Translations under genes and position numbers: made by a program | In this document: in pieces, positions 27,745 to 36,293 of the stretch | Layout: every line of letters begins with the position of its first letter | Numbering within the stretch: the stretch's first letter is position 1 | The notes under the pieces: generated by a model | Seen by the model: only the letters and a program-made list of their open reading frames with translations | Database searches by the model: none | Told to the model about the DNA's origin: nothing | NCBI RefSeq assembly: GCF_011682175.1 | Contig: NZ_WHJG01000025.1 | Location: 1 to 64,000 of the forward strand | Length of the DNA: 64,000 nt | From: Massilia frigida | GTDB lineage: Bacteria; Pseudomonadota; Gammaproteobacteria; Burkholderiales; Burkholderiaceae_D | Direction of reading: 5' to 3'

Positions 27745-28332
27745 TTACTCATGGCCCCGAGTATACGCCCTGTCCAGCGCGAGATTGAGCGCCAGCACAT
27801 TGACCCGCGCTTCGCCGAACACGCCCAGCACCGGCATGATGGCCAGTTCCCCGATCAGGGCCTCGACCCGCTCGCGCGGCAGCGTGCGTGCGCGCGCCAC
27901 CCTGCCCGCCTGGTAGCGCGCCGCCGCCAGGCTGATTTCCGGATCGAGCCCGCTGGCCGATGCGCTGACCAGGTCCACCGGTACCGGCGCCGTATTGCCC
28001 GGATCGGCCGTGCGCAGCGCCGCCACCCTGCCCTGCACCGCCGCCATCAGCGCCGGGTTGAGCGGCCCCAGGTTCGACCCGGCACTGGCGATCGCATGGT
28101 TGGCCATCGGTGCGGTCGCCGATGGACGTCCCCAGAAGTAGCCGGGCGAGGCGAACGATTGCCCGATCAGGCGCGAGCCGACCGTCCGTCCGCCCTGCGT
28201 CACCAGGCTGCCGCGCACCTGGTCGGGAAAGGCGGCGTAGCCGATGCCGGTCACCGCCAGCGGATACAGCCCGCCCACGACCAGGGTCAGCGCGCCGAAC
28301 AGCATGATGGCGGGGCGAAAAGTGGTTTTCAT
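27745..28332 (-). CDS. kdpC: KdpC subunit of the potassium-transporting ATPase
   Basis: The 195-aa subunit has one N-terminal membrane helix (LFGALTLVVGGLYPLAVTGI) and a periplasmic domain with family motifs LIGQSFASPGYFWGRPSAT, NHAIASAGSNLGPLNPAL and PVDLVSASASGLDPEIS. KdpC stabilises the KdpFABC complex and raises its potassium affinity. It is separated by 13 nt from kdpB and 11 nt from kdpD. Confidence 0.96.
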   Translation of the reverse strand: MKTTFRPAIMLFGALTLVVGGLYPLAVTGIGYAAFPDQVRGSLVTQGGRTVGSRLIGQSFASPGYFWGRPSATAPMANHAIASAGSNLGPLNPALMAAVQGRVAALRTADPGNTAPVPVDLVSASASGLDPEISLAAARYQAGRVARARTLPRERVEALIGELAIMPVLGVFGEARVNVLALNLALDRAYTRGHE

Positions 28333-28345
28333 GAAGATGTCCTTT

Positions 28346-30451
28346 CTAGACCAGGTGAAGCGCCGACAGCAGCATGTCGATCAGCTTGATGCCGATGAAC
28401 GGCAGCACGATGCCGCCCCCACCGTACAGGAGGATATTGCGGCGCAGCAGGGCCGCCGCGCCGATGGCCCGGTAGCGCACGCCCTTGAGCGCGAGCGGAA
28501 TCAGGACCACGATGATGAGGGCATTGAAAATCACGGCCGACAGGATGGCCGAATCGGGGCTGGCCAGGTGCATCACGTCCAGGCTTTTCAGCTGCGGATA
28601 CGTGCCCACGAAGGCCGCCGGAATGATCGCAAAATACTTGGCGATGTCGTTCGCGATCGAGAACGTGGTGAGCGAACCGCGCGTCATCAGCATCTGTTTG
28701 CCGATTTGGACGATGTCGAGCAGCTTGGTCGGATTCGAATCCAGGTCGACCATGTTGCCGGCCTCCTTGGCGGCCTGGGTGCCCGAGTTCATGGCCACCG
28801 CCACGTCGGCCTGGGCCAGCGCCGGCGCGTCGTTGGTGCCGTCGCCGGTCATCGCCACCAGCCGGCCTTCGGCCTGGTAGCTGCGAATCAGATTGAGCTT
28901 GTCCTCCGGCGTGGCCTCGGCCAGGAAATCGTCCACGCCCGCTTCGGCGGCAATGGCGGCGGCGGTCAGCTTGTTGTCGCCGGTGATCATCACGGTCTTG
29001 ATGCCCATGCGGCGCAGCTCGGCGAAGCGCTCGCGGATGCCGCCCTTGACGATATCCTTCAACTCCACCACGCCCATCACGCGGCCATCGTCGGCCACCA
29101 CCACCAGCGGCGTGCTGCCACGGCGCGCCACCTCGTCGGCCATGCGCGCCATCTCGGGCGGATACACCAGGCCGAGCGCCTCCACATGCTTTTTCACCGA
29201 CTCGGCCGCGCCCTTGCGCAGCTGGCGCGCGCCGGCATCGATGCCGCTCATGCGCGTGTTGGCGCTAAATGGAATGAACCTGGCCTGCAGGCTGGCCATG
29301 TCGCGTTCGCGGATATTGAAGCGCTGCTTGGCCAGCACCACGATCGAGCGCCCTTCCGGGGTTTCGTCGGCCAGCGAGGCCAGTTGCGCCACGTCCGCCA
29401 GTTCCTGCTCGCTCACGCCCGGCGCGGGAAAGAAGGCCGCAGCCTGGCGGTTGCCCAGCGTGATGGTGCCGGTTTTATCGAGCAGCAGCACGTCGACGTC
29501 GCCGGCCGCTTCCACCGCGCGGCCCGAGGTGGCGATCACGTTGGCGCCCATCATGCGGCTCATGCCGGCCACGCCGACCGACGACAGCAGCGCACCGATG
29601 GTGGTCGGGATCAGGCACACCAGCAGCGCGACCAGCACCGTGACGCTGACCGGTTTGCCGGCGCCGGCGGCGGCCACGCCGAACAGCGAAAACGGCAGCA
29701 GGGTCACGGTGACGACCAAAAACACGATACTCAAGGCCACCAGCAGGATGGTGAGGGCGATTTCGTTGGGCGTCTTCTGGCGCCTGGCGCCTTCGACCAT
29801 CGAGATCATGCGGTCGAGGAAAGTCTCGCCCGGGTTGGCCGTCACCCGCACCACCAGCCAGTCCGACAGCACGCGGGTGCCGCCGGTGACGGCCGAAAAG
29901 TCGCCGCCCGACTCGCGGATGACCGGCGCCGATTCCCCCGTGATGGCGCTTTCGTCGACCGAGGCCACGCCTTCGATGACCTCACCGTCGATCGGGATCA
30001 CGTCGCCCGCTTCGACCAGGATGGTATTGCCCTTGCGCAGATCGGCGCCGGCCACCGGCAGCCAGGTGGTGCCGTATCTGGGCGTGGCCAGCTGCTTGGC
30101 GCTGACGGATTTCTTCAGACCGCGCAACGACGCGGCCTGCGCCTTGCTGCGCCGTTCGGCCAGCGCTTCGGCGAAGTTCGCGAACAGCACGGTGAACCAC
30201 AGCCAGATGGCAATCGCCAGGATGAAACCGCTGCCGGTATCGCCCTTGCCGGCGACGGCCTGGAAGTACATCAAGGTGGTGAGGATGCTGCCGACGTAGA
30301 CGACGAACATGACGGGACTGCGCAATTGCGTGCGCGGTCCCAGCTTCAGCACGGCGTCGACGATGGCGGGACCGATCAGCGCCATATCGAACAGCGTGAG
30401 CGTAGTGCGGGTGGTGGCTGCCGGTGGCAGCGGGAGTGCTTGCGACATCAT
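28346..30451 (-). CDS. kdpB: KdpB catalytic ATPase subunit
   Basis: The 701-aa P-type (P1A) ATPase drives high-affinity K+ uptake together with KdpA. Visible motifs are actuator TGES (171-174), phosphorylated Asp325 in [12 protein letters not shown], and the hinge [17 protein letters not shown], with membrane helices on either side. Its length is normal for the family. It is embedded in the kdp operon 15 nt after kdpA. Confidence 0.98.
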   Translation of the reverse strand: MMSQALPLPPAATTRTTLTLFDMALIGPAIVDAVLKLGPRTQLRSPVMFVVYVGSILTTLMYFQAVAGKGDTGSGFILAIAIWLWFTVLFANFAEALAERRSKAQAASLRGLKKSVSAKQLATPRYGTTWLPVAGADLRKGNTILVEAGDVIPIDGEVIEGVASVDESAITGESAPVIRESGGDFSAVTGGTRVLSDWLVVRVTANPGETFLDRMISMVEGARRQKTPNEIALTILLVALSIVFLVVTVTLLPFSLFGVAAAGAGKPVSVTVLVALLVCLIPTTIGALLSSVGVAGMSRMMGANVIATSGRAVEAAGDVDVLLLDKTGTITLGNRQAAAFFPAPGVSEQELADVAQLASLADETPEGRSIVVLAKQRFNIRERDMASLQARFIPFSANTRMSGIDAGARQLRKGAAESVKKHVEALGLVYPPEMARMADEVARRGSTPLVVVADDGRVMGVVELKDIVKGGIRERFAELRRMGIKTVMITGDNKLTAAAIAAEAGVDDFLAEATPEDKLNLIRSYQAEGRLVAMTGDGTNDAPALAQADVAVAMNSGTQAAKEAGNMVDLDSNPTKLLDIVQIGKQMLMTRGSLTTFSIANDIAKYFAIIPAAFVGTYPQLKSLDVMHLASPDSAILSAVIFNALIIVVLIPLALKGVRYRAIGAAALLRRNILLYGGGGIVLPFIGIKLIDMLLSALHLV

Positions 30452-30466
30452 AGGCTCCGCATGAAG

Positions 30467-32248
30467 TTAGTTGGTATAGAGCTGCAAATGCTCGGCAACG
30501 GGGCCGAGCGCCAGCGCCGGGACGTAATTGAGCACGCCGACCAGCATGACCACGCCCACCAGCAGGCCGACGAAGACCGGGCCGTGCGTGGGCATGGTGC
30601 CGGCATTGGCTTGCAGGCGCGGCTTGGCGGCCAGCGCGCCGGCCATCGCCAGCACCGGCACGATCACGGCAAAGCGCCCGAACCACATGGCGATGGCCAG
30701 CATGGTGTTATAGAACGGCGTATTGGCCGACAAGCCCGCGAAGGCGCTGCCGTTGTTGTTGGCCGCCGAACTGAAGGCGTACAGGATCTCCGAGAAGCCG
30801 TGCGCGCCGGGATTGGCGATGCCGGCCCGGCCCGCGTCCAGCATCACCGCCAGCGCGGTCCCGCCCAGCACCAGCAGCGGCGTGACCAGGATGGCGATCG
30901 CGCTCATTTTCATTTCATGGGCCTGGATTTTCTTGCCCAGGTATTCCGGCGTGCGGCCGATCATCAGGCCGGCGATGAACACCGCCATGATGGCGAAGAC
31001 CAGCATCCCGTACAGGCCCGAGCCGACCCCGCCGAACACCACTTCGCCCAGTTGCATGAGCAGCATCGGCACCATGCCGCCAATGGGCGTGAACGAATCG
31101 TGCATGGCGTTGACGGCGCCGCAGGAGGCGGCCGTGGTCACGGCGGCGAACATGGACGAGGCGGCGATGCCGAAGCGCACTTCCTTGCCTTCCATATTGC
31201 CACCGGCCTGCAAGCTGCCCGCGCCCTGGTCGACGCCCAGCGCCGCCAGTTGCGGGTGCACGGCCTGTTCCGCGCTCATAAGCAGCACGGTGGCCGCCAC
31301 GAAGATCAGGCTCATGGCGGCCAGCACGGCCCAGCCCTGGCGCGGGTCGCCGACCATGCGCCCGAAGGTAAAGCACAGCGCGGCCGGAATGAGGAAAATC
31401 GCCAGCATCTGGGCAAAGTTCGACAGGGCGGTCGGGTTCTCGTACGGATGGGCGGAATTGGCGTTGAAGAAGCCGCCGCCGTTGGTGCCGATCAGCTTGA
31501 TCGCTTCCTGCGAGGCGACCGGACCCATGGCGATGCTCTGGGTGGTAGCCACGCTTGCTTGCGTTTCCGGCTGGCCGTCCGGGCCGGCGCCGGCGACCGT
31601 GTAGGCGACCGGCTCGATCAGCTGCACTTGCTGGTAGCTGTTGAAGTTCTGGACCACGCCCTGCCCCATCAGGAACACGGCCAACAGCAGCGATAGCGGC
31701 AGCAGCACGTACAGCGTCGAGCGGGTGAGGTCGGCCCAGAAGTTGCCGATCGATGCCGCCGAGCGCGAAGCGAAGCCGCGCATCAGGGCGAACGCGACGG
31801 CCATGCCGGTGGCGGCGGAAAAGAAGTTCTGGCCCGCCAGCGCCACCATCTGGGTCAGGTAGCTCATGGTCTGTTCGCCGCCGTAGCCTTGCCAGTTGGT
31901 GTTGGCGACAAAGCTGACGGCGGTATTGAACGAGGAATCGGGGCTGACATTGGCCAGCGCCTGCGGATTGAGCGGCAGGAAGGCCTGCAGGCGCTGCACG
32001 CCATACACGAACAGGGCGCCCAGGCCGTTAAACACCAGCAGCGCGCTCGCATACGATTGCCAGCCCATGCCGGCGCCGGGCGACACGCCGGCGGCGCGGT
32101 ACAGCAGCCGCTCGAGCGGCGCCAGCCAGCCGAAGCCGGGTACGGCGCCGCCCGCGGCGACCCTGGCCAGCAGGCGTCCCAGCGGCCAGGCCAGCGCCAG
32201 CAGCACGGCCAGAAAGGCGCCCAGCAGCGCCATCGATTGCGTGGTCAT
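30467..32248 (-). CDS. kdpA: KdpA potassium-binding channel subunit
   Basis: The 593-aa integral membrane protein of about ten helices belongs to the superfamily of K+ transporters. Selectivity-filter-like segments include [28 protein letters not shown] and [11 protein letters not shown]. It binds and conducts K+ in the KdpFABC complex. The ATG at 32248 has GGAGG 7 nt upstream and overlaps the kdpF stop by one base (TGATG). An immediately upstream GTG is less likely. Confidence 0.97.
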   Translation of the reverse strand: MTTQSMALLGAFLAVLLALAWPLGRLLARVAAGGAVPGFGWLAPLERLLYRAAGVSPGAGMGWQSYASALLVFNGLGALFVYGVQRLQAFLPLNPQALANVSPDSSFNTAVSFVANTNWQGYGGEQTMSYLTQMVALAGQNFFSAATGMAVAFALMRGFASRSAASIGNFWADLTRSTLYVLLPLSLLLAVFLMGQGVVQNFNSYQQVQLIEPVAYTVAGAGPDGQPETQASVATTQSIAMGPVASQEAIKLIGTNGGGFFNANSAHPYENPTALSNFAQMLAIFLIPAALCFTFGRMVGDPRQGWAVLAAMSLIFVAATVLLMSAEQAVHPQLAALGVDQGAGSLQAGGNMEGKEVRFGIAASSMFAAVTTAASCGAVNAMHDSFTPIGGMVPMLLMQLGEVVFGGVGSGLYGMLVFAIMAVFIAGLMIGRTPEYLGKKIQAHEMKMSAIAILVTPLLVLGGTALAVMLDAGRAGIANPGAHGFSEILYAFSSAANNNGSAFAGLSANTPFYNTMLAIAMWFGRFAVIVPVLAMAGALAAKPRLQANAGTMPTHGPVFVGLLVGVVMLVGVLNYVPALALGPVAEHLQLYTN

Positions 32249-32334
32249 CACAGGTCCTCCGCATTGAGCAACGCGTGCAGCAGGTAGAGCAGCAGGCCGG
32301 CGGCGACCAGCCCGCCTATATAAACAATGTCCAT
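32248..32334 (-). CDS. kdpF: KdpF small membrane subunit
   Basis: The 28-aa protein is essentially a single membrane helix ([20 protein letters not shown]..) ending in LLNAEDL, the expected KdpF layout and length. KdpF stabilises the KdpABC complex in the inner membrane. Its start overlaps the stop of the preceding 30-codon gene (TAATG) and its stop overlaps the kdpA start (TGATG), so the three are translationally coupled. Confidence 0.92.
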   Translation of the reverse strand: MDIVYIGGLVAAGLLLYLLHALLNAEDL

Positions 32335-32426
32335 TACTTCTTGTCCCCCAATGTGGCGCAGCCGGCCGCGAAAGCGCAGCTCAAGCCGAAAAAGAGCAGG
32401 AGCGCTCCGATGAAAATCAGGTCCAT
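32334..32426 (-). CDS. 30-aa membrane protein leading the kdp operon
   Basis: The tiny protein begins [20 protein letters not shown] and ends [10 protein letters not shown]. It is a single hydrophobic helix with two cysteines and a basic end. A GAGG lies 5 nt before its ATG and its stop overlaps kdpF by one base (TAATG), strong evidence that it is translated. Similar short ORFs occur before kdpF in related betaproteobacteria as far as I recall, but I know no assigned function. It resembles KdpF in size, start (MD..I..IG) and topology, so a duplicated KdpF-like subunit or regulatory peptide is plausible. The second cysteine could be a lipobox-like site. Confidence 0.75.
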   Translation of the reverse strand: MDLIFIGALLLFFGLSCAFAAGCATLGDKK

Positions 32427-32485
32427 ATCAGCCTCGAACGACGTGGTTTTGTGATTGATGAGCGTATCGGCAAGCGTCTAAAAAT

Positions 32486-32525
32486 GGTGTAAAGAGTTGC
32501 CGCGCAGGTGTAAACAAAGCGTAAA
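32486..32525 (-). promoter_or_regulatory. Candidate KdpE operator before kdp operon
   Basis: On the minus strand three TTTAC half-sites lie in direct orientation: TTTACGC, then TTTACACC 11 bp on, then TTTACACC 21 bp further. The first pair, TTTACGCTTTGTTTACACC, closely follows the E. coli KdpE box as I remember it (TTTATAC-N4-TTTACACC). The site ends about 60 nt before the first gene of the operon. The same three-part arrangement precedes the TorF-like gene. Confidence 0.72.
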
Positions 32526-32533
32526 AGCGGGTA

Positions 32534-33262
32534 TTAAAAGGTCTTGCTGACGGTCAGCAGCAGCGCACGCTTGCCGAGGAATTTGCCGTTCGCCGGCGAG
32601 GCGTAGGCGGCTTTGCCGGCATCGGTGCCGATCGCGGCCAGCGCCACGTTCGCCACGCCGAACTCCCTGGTGATGCCGATCTTGTAGTCGGTGTAGCTGG
32701 CGGCGCTATGGTGAGCCACGCGCTGGCGCCCGGCGTGCAGGTTGAGCACGAAGCCCTTGCCCAGACCGGGATTGGCGGCCAGCTCGAGGTAGCCGCTGCG
32801 CTTGCTGTCCAGGTAGCCGAACAGGTTGCCGAGCGCGTGCGAATACTTGATCAGCGCGGCGCCGTACGCGAGCTGGCCGTGGGCCTCGGTGGTGTTGGCG
32901 TTGGCGAAGCCGGCTACGTGGCCGAGTTTGTTGGATGGATAGACGTAGGTGAGCATGCCGGCGTCGTAAGCGATGCCGGGCGCCAGTTCGCCGCGCTTGC
33001 CGCCGTAGATGTCGAGTTCGACCTTGCCGTCGCCGCCGGCGTCGCGGATCCAGGTGATGGTCGAGGCCCAGGCGCCGGCGTACCAGCCGGATGGCGTAGG
33101 CGCCAGGTCGGCACCGCCTTGCAGCGCGGGCTGGAGGCGGGTTTGCGACATGCCGCGATAGCGATAGTCGCTGGCGAGGGCCGTGTTCAGACTGAACCCG
33201 GTGGCGGCGGATGCTGTCTGCGCAGAGACAGACAGCAGGGCTGCGAGAATGGCGATCTTCAT
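32534..33262 (-). CDS. TorF-like outer-membrane beta-barrel protein (TIGR02001 type)
   Basis: The 242-aa product has a signal peptide (MKIAILAALLSVSAQTASA) and an amphipathic beta-barrel. It opens with GFSLNTALASDYRYRGMSQT, the signature of the TIGR02001/TorF putative porin family, and ends in an outer-membrane C-terminal phenylalanine (VSKTF). Members are thought to be small channels; substrates are unknown. It lies just upstream of the kdp operon on the same strand, and its promoter carries the same triple repeat as kdp, suggesting potassium-linked control and possibly K+ entry through the outer membrane. An upstream in-frame start lacks the signal peptide pattern. Confidence 0.85.
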   Translation of the reverse strand: MKIAILAALLSVSAQTASAATGFSLNTALASDYRYRGMSQTRLQPALQGGADLAPTPSGWYAGAWASTITWIRDAGGDGKVELDIYGGKRGELAPGIAYDAGMLTYVYPSNKLGHVAGFANANTTEAHGQLAYGAALIKYSHALGNLFGYLDSKRSGYLELAANPGLGKGFVLNLHAGRQRVAHHSAASYTDYKIGITREFGVANVALAAIGTDAGKAAYASPANGKFLGKRALLLTVSKTF

Positions 33263-33331
33263 GGTGCTTCTTTCTTTGCTGTGTGGGAAATGGAGACAGG
33301 GCACATCGTATCGGCGCGGGCATAAAAAATT

Positions 33332-33369
33332 TCTAAAGAGTTAGCGCGCTGCCGTAAAGGAAATGTAAA
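33332..33369 (-). promoter_or_regulatory. Candidate KdpE operator before the TorF-like gene
   Basis: On the minus strand the half-sites TTTACA, TTTACG and TTTAGA lie 11 and 21 bp apart, exactly as before kdp. The last spacer is conserved in sequence too: GCGCGCTAACTC here against GCGCGGCAACTC at kdp. It lies about 70 nt before the start of the TorF-like gene and also in the divergent leader of the acetyltransferase gene. Confidence 0.68.
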
Positions 33370-33401
33370 AATGCATGCATCGAAGAAGCCAAGGAGTAGC
33401 G

Positions 33402-33920
33402 GTGGGAAAGCATGAGACGGCGATGATTCGTAGCGCGTCGATGGAGGATCTGGATACGCGGGCAGCGATCGAAGAAGCGAGCTTTGCCGGCGACCGGGTC
33501 AGCCGGCGCAGTTTCCGGCATCTTCTGTCGCAAGGAAATTCGGTGACGCTGGTCGACGCGGCGGCGGGCGAGATACGCGGCTACCTGACCTTGCTTTTTC
33601 GCGCGAATACGGCGCGGGCGCGGGTGTACACGATTGCCACGGCGGCGGCGTGGAAGGGTTGCGGCGTGGCGGCGGCACTGGTGCGGGCAGCGGAACAGGC
33701 GGCGCTGGGGCGCGGGTGCACGGCGCTCTATCTGGAGGTGCGCAAGGATAACGTGGCGTCGATCGGGCTGTTTACCACGCGCGGATATCGGGTGTTCGGG
33801 CAATACGAGGAGTATTACGAGGATGGGATGGCGGCGTGGCGGTTGGAGAAGATATTAACGGGAAGCGCTCCGGCGCCGGATCGTCGCCTGGCGACTTTCC
33901 CAGCTAAAAACATATCCTAA
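33402..33920 (+). CDS. GNAT-family N-acetyltransferase (RimI-like)
   Basis: The 172-aa enzyme probably transfers an acetyl group from acetyl-CoA to a protein N-terminus or small molecule. Family features are IRSASMEDLDTRAAIEEASF, a central strand, the acetyl-CoA loop region AAAWKGCGVAAALVRAAEQ, and YLEVRKDNVASIGLFTTRGYRVFGQYEEYY near the end. The GTG at 33402 is chosen because AAGGAG lies 5 nt before it. An upstream ATG and a downstream ATG (33423) are alternatives. It is divergent from the TorF-like gene. The A-loop is not the canonical Q/R-x-x-G-x-G/A, so cofactor binding may be modified. Confidence 0.83.
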   Translation: MGKHETAMIRSASMEDLDTRAAIEEASFAGDRVSRRSFRHLLSQGNSVTLVDAAAGEIRGYLTLLFRANTARARVYTIATAAAWKGCGVAAALVRAAEQAALGRGCTALYLEVRKDNVASIGLFTTRGYRVFGQYEEYYEDGMAAWRLEKILTGSAPAPDRRLATFPAKNIS

Positions 33921-33977
33921 AGCAACATCCTCAAGTATGCTGCCGGCACGGGAACCCGTTCATTTTTTGAGGATGTC

Positions 33978-35792
33978 ATGGCGGCACAGTTGGACACATT
34001 GATCTGCAAGGGATGCGGCGCAAGCCTGACTTACGCGGCGGGGCTGCAAGCCTTGCAATGCGAGTACTGCGACGCCGTCACGGAAATCGCGCGCGTTGCG
34101 CCGGTGGCCGCCACGACGGCGCAATTGCTCATTCCGATGACGATCGAAGACAACGCGCTCGCCTACGCGGTGCTGCATCACCTGGCGGCGAACGATGAGA
34201 TACCCGACGACATGGTCGAGCGCGCCGAGCTGTCCGTAAACCGCTTCTACCTGCCCTGCTTTGCCTTCGATGGCTCGTACAATGCCACGTGGACCGCCTC
34301 GTTCGGCTACAACCGGACCGATACCTATACCGACCATGTGAAGCGCACCGTGGATGGCAAATCGGAGCGGGTTCCGGTCACCAAGACACGCGCCGTGGTC
34401 GACTGGCGGCCGGTCAGCGGCCAGGACGCCGGCAACTTCGTCCTGCTCGGCTATGGCGGCAGCGGCGTGGCGCCGAACGCCTTGCTGTTGCTTGAGCGCT
34501 TGCGCAACCTGCAAACGGCGACGCCTTTCGACGTCGGCTTTATCAGTGGCGTGGATACCCATCCGTACACGCTGGCCGCAAAAGAAGCATATGCGCTGCA
34601 CACCGAGGCGCGGGTCGGCAAGCTGGTCGAGACGAGCGTCAAGCACCACGCGCAGGGCAACGTGCAGCGCGACTGGCACTGGAACGCCAGCACCCGCTGG
34701 GACGCATCGCCAATGTATGTGCCGATGGGCCATGTCGTGATCGCCTACGGCGGCAAACAATACAATGTCTGGGCCGACGGTACCAACGCGGCCAATCTGG
34801 TGAGCGACGCGCTGCCAGCCAATCGGGCAAAAGGGAAGTACATATCGCGCGGCATGTGGCTGCCCATTGTTGCACTGCTGGCGCTGATGTTCACCGGCTT
34901 GGCATCGGCCAGCTTTTTTTATGAAATGAAGCTGGAGCGCCTGGCGGCGGTCGGCGCCGTATGGATTCTGTCGGCCTGGCGCGACGCTCGCTACCTCAGG
35001 CGGTCGCAGCAGGTGCGCCAGTCGGCATTGGCAAAGCGCGCGCAGCGCTATGCCCAGCCGGCGGCCACGCCCGCCCCGCCTCTCCCAAGTAGCGGCCCGG
35101 ACTTGTTATCACTGGCGATGTCCCTGCTGTCGGCGATCATCGTTTGCGTGTTGCTGTACAAGCTAGTGACGGACCCCGCGGCGCCGCCGGCGGCGCTCGC
35201 GGCTGGCGCAGCACCGGCCGCAGCCGCGATCGCCCCTGTCAGCGCGCCCGTGAAGCCAGTACGCTTGCTGTCCCCGATCATGGTCGCGGCCAATGCCCAG
35301 GACTGGGCGACGGTGCGCACCCTGACGGCAAAAACCACATCGCCGGCACCGGTCTCGAAGGCCGACAAGGCCGCATCGGCAGCAGCCCTTGCGCGTGGCG
35401 CCAAAGCCTTGCTCAACAAGGATAATGGCGCCGCCATCACGGCGTTCGAGGCTGCGCTCGAGGCCAATAGCGCCAACATGGATGCGCGCAGCAAGCTCGG
35501 CGCCGCCTTGATCGGCGCGGGCGACCATGAGCGTGCGCGCAGGGTGCTCGGCGAACTGGTGGCCGCTGCGCCCGGCCACGCCGATGGCTGGAGAAACCTG
35601 GCCGAAGCCGCCGCGCTGAGCGGGATGCGTGGCGAGGCCGACGCCAGCCTGCGTATGCTGCTGCACTTGAGCAAAGACCGCAAGCGCACCACGGAGGCGC
35701 TGAAAAAGCGCGCCGCCTCGGGCGAGCCGGACCAGTTCAGCGAGGCAGTGGCAAGGGTCGTCAAGCCCGGCGCCAAAAAATCCCGCGGGTAA
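33978..35792 (+). CDS. Zinc-ribbon/TPR membrane protein of unknown function
   Basis: The 604-aa protein starts with a zinc ribbon (CKGCGASLTYAAGLQALQCEYC, two CxxC knuckles; residues about 10-32). A beta-rich region (about 45-280), two membrane helices (about 295-330), a basic linker, another helix (about 380-395), an alanine/proline-rich spacer and a C-terminal TPR-like repeat region (about 470-580) follow. The N-terminal two thirds resemble hypothetical proteins in which a zinc ribbon precedes a membrane anchor. GAGG lies 6 nt before the ATG. It looks like a scaffold or sensor, with no catalytic motif. It stands between an acetyltransferase and cueR without clear operon links. Confidence 0.65.
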   Translation: MAAQLDTLICKGCGASLTYAAGLQALQCEYCDAVTEIARVAPVAATTAQLLIPMTIEDNALAYAVLHHLAANDEIPDDMVERAELSVNRFYLPCFAFDGSYNATWTASFGYNRTDTYTDHVKRTVDGKSERVPVTKTRAVVDWRPVSGQDAGNFVLLGYGGSGVAPNALLLLERLRNLQTATPFDVGFISGVDTHPYTLAAKEAYALHTEARVGKLVETSVKHHAQGNVQRDWHWNASTRWDASPMYVPMGHVVIAYGGKQYNVWADGTNAANLVSDALPANRAKGKYISRGMWLPIVALLALMFTGLASASFFYEMKLERLAAVGAVWILSAWRDARYLRRSQQVRQSALAKRAQRYAQPAATPAPPLPSSGPDLLSLAMSLLSAIIVCVLLYKLVTDPAAPPAALAAGAAPAAAAIAPVSAPVKPVRLLSPIMVAANAQDWATVRTLTAKTTSPAPVSKADKAASAAALARGAKALLNKDNGAAITAFEAALEANSANMDARSKLGAALIGAGDHERARRVLGELVAAAPGHADGWRNLAEAAALSGMRGEADASLRMLLHLSKDRKRTTEALKKRAASGEPDQFSEAVARVVKPGAKKSRG

Positions 35793-35894
35793 TCCGCCGG
35801 CACGGCACCCAGCCGCGGCCGGCGCGCAGGCCGGTTCGGCTGAACCTGCCGCACCCGGCGCCGGTGCCAAGGGTCAGGCGCTCAAGCGGCAGCG

Positions 35895-36293
35895 TCAGCC
35901 CAGCGACAAATCATCGAGAATCGGGCAATCCGGCCGCTCGTCCCCGTGGCACGCTGTCGCCAGCTTTTCCAGGGTCCGCTTCATGGCCTGCATATCCCCG
36001 ATCTTGCGGTCGAGCTCGGCGATATGCTGTTTCGCCATCGCGCGCACATCCTTGCTGGCGCGGTGCTTGTCTTGCCACAAGGCCAGCAGGGTCTTGATCT
36101 GCTCCAGCGAAAAACCCAGCTCGCGGCTGCGGTGGATGAACTGCAGCACCTGTACATCCTGCGGCCCGTACACCCGGTAGCCGGCATCGGTACGCTGCGC
36201 CTCGCCGATCAGCCCGATCGATTCGTAATGCCGGATCATCTTCGCCGACACCCCCGACGCCTTGGACGTCTCGCCGATATTCATCATCGTCAT
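35895..36293 (-). CDS. cueR: CueR copper-responsive MerR-family regulator
   Basis: The 132-aa activator has an N-terminal winged helix ([26 protein letters not shown]), a dimerisation helix, and a metal loop with two cysteines spaced as in CueR ([10 protein letters not shown]-x7-C), indicating a Cu(I), Ag(I) or Au(I) sensor. It overlaps the copA stop by 4 nt (ATGA) with GGAGG upstream, so it is translated together with copA. It probably acts at the divergent promoter pair between copA and copZ. Confidence 0.94.
   Translation of the reverse strand: MTMMNIGETSKASGVSAKMIRHYESIGLIGEAQRTDAGYRVYGPQDVQVLQFIHRSRELGFSLEQIKTLLALWQDKHRASKDVRAMAKQHIAELDRKIGDMQAMKRTLEKLATACHGDERPDCPILDDLSLG

Noticed and set aside
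25151-27916. 921-codon plus-strand frame opposite kdpD
   Set aside because: Shadow of kdpD; its Gln/His/Arg-rich translation has no domain, while the minus strand encodes a full KdpD.
28244-31696. 1150-codon plus-strand frame opposite kdpC-kdpB-kdpA
   Set aside because: It spans three well-defined genes on the other strand and is rich in His/Arg/Gln; it is an artefact of codon bias.
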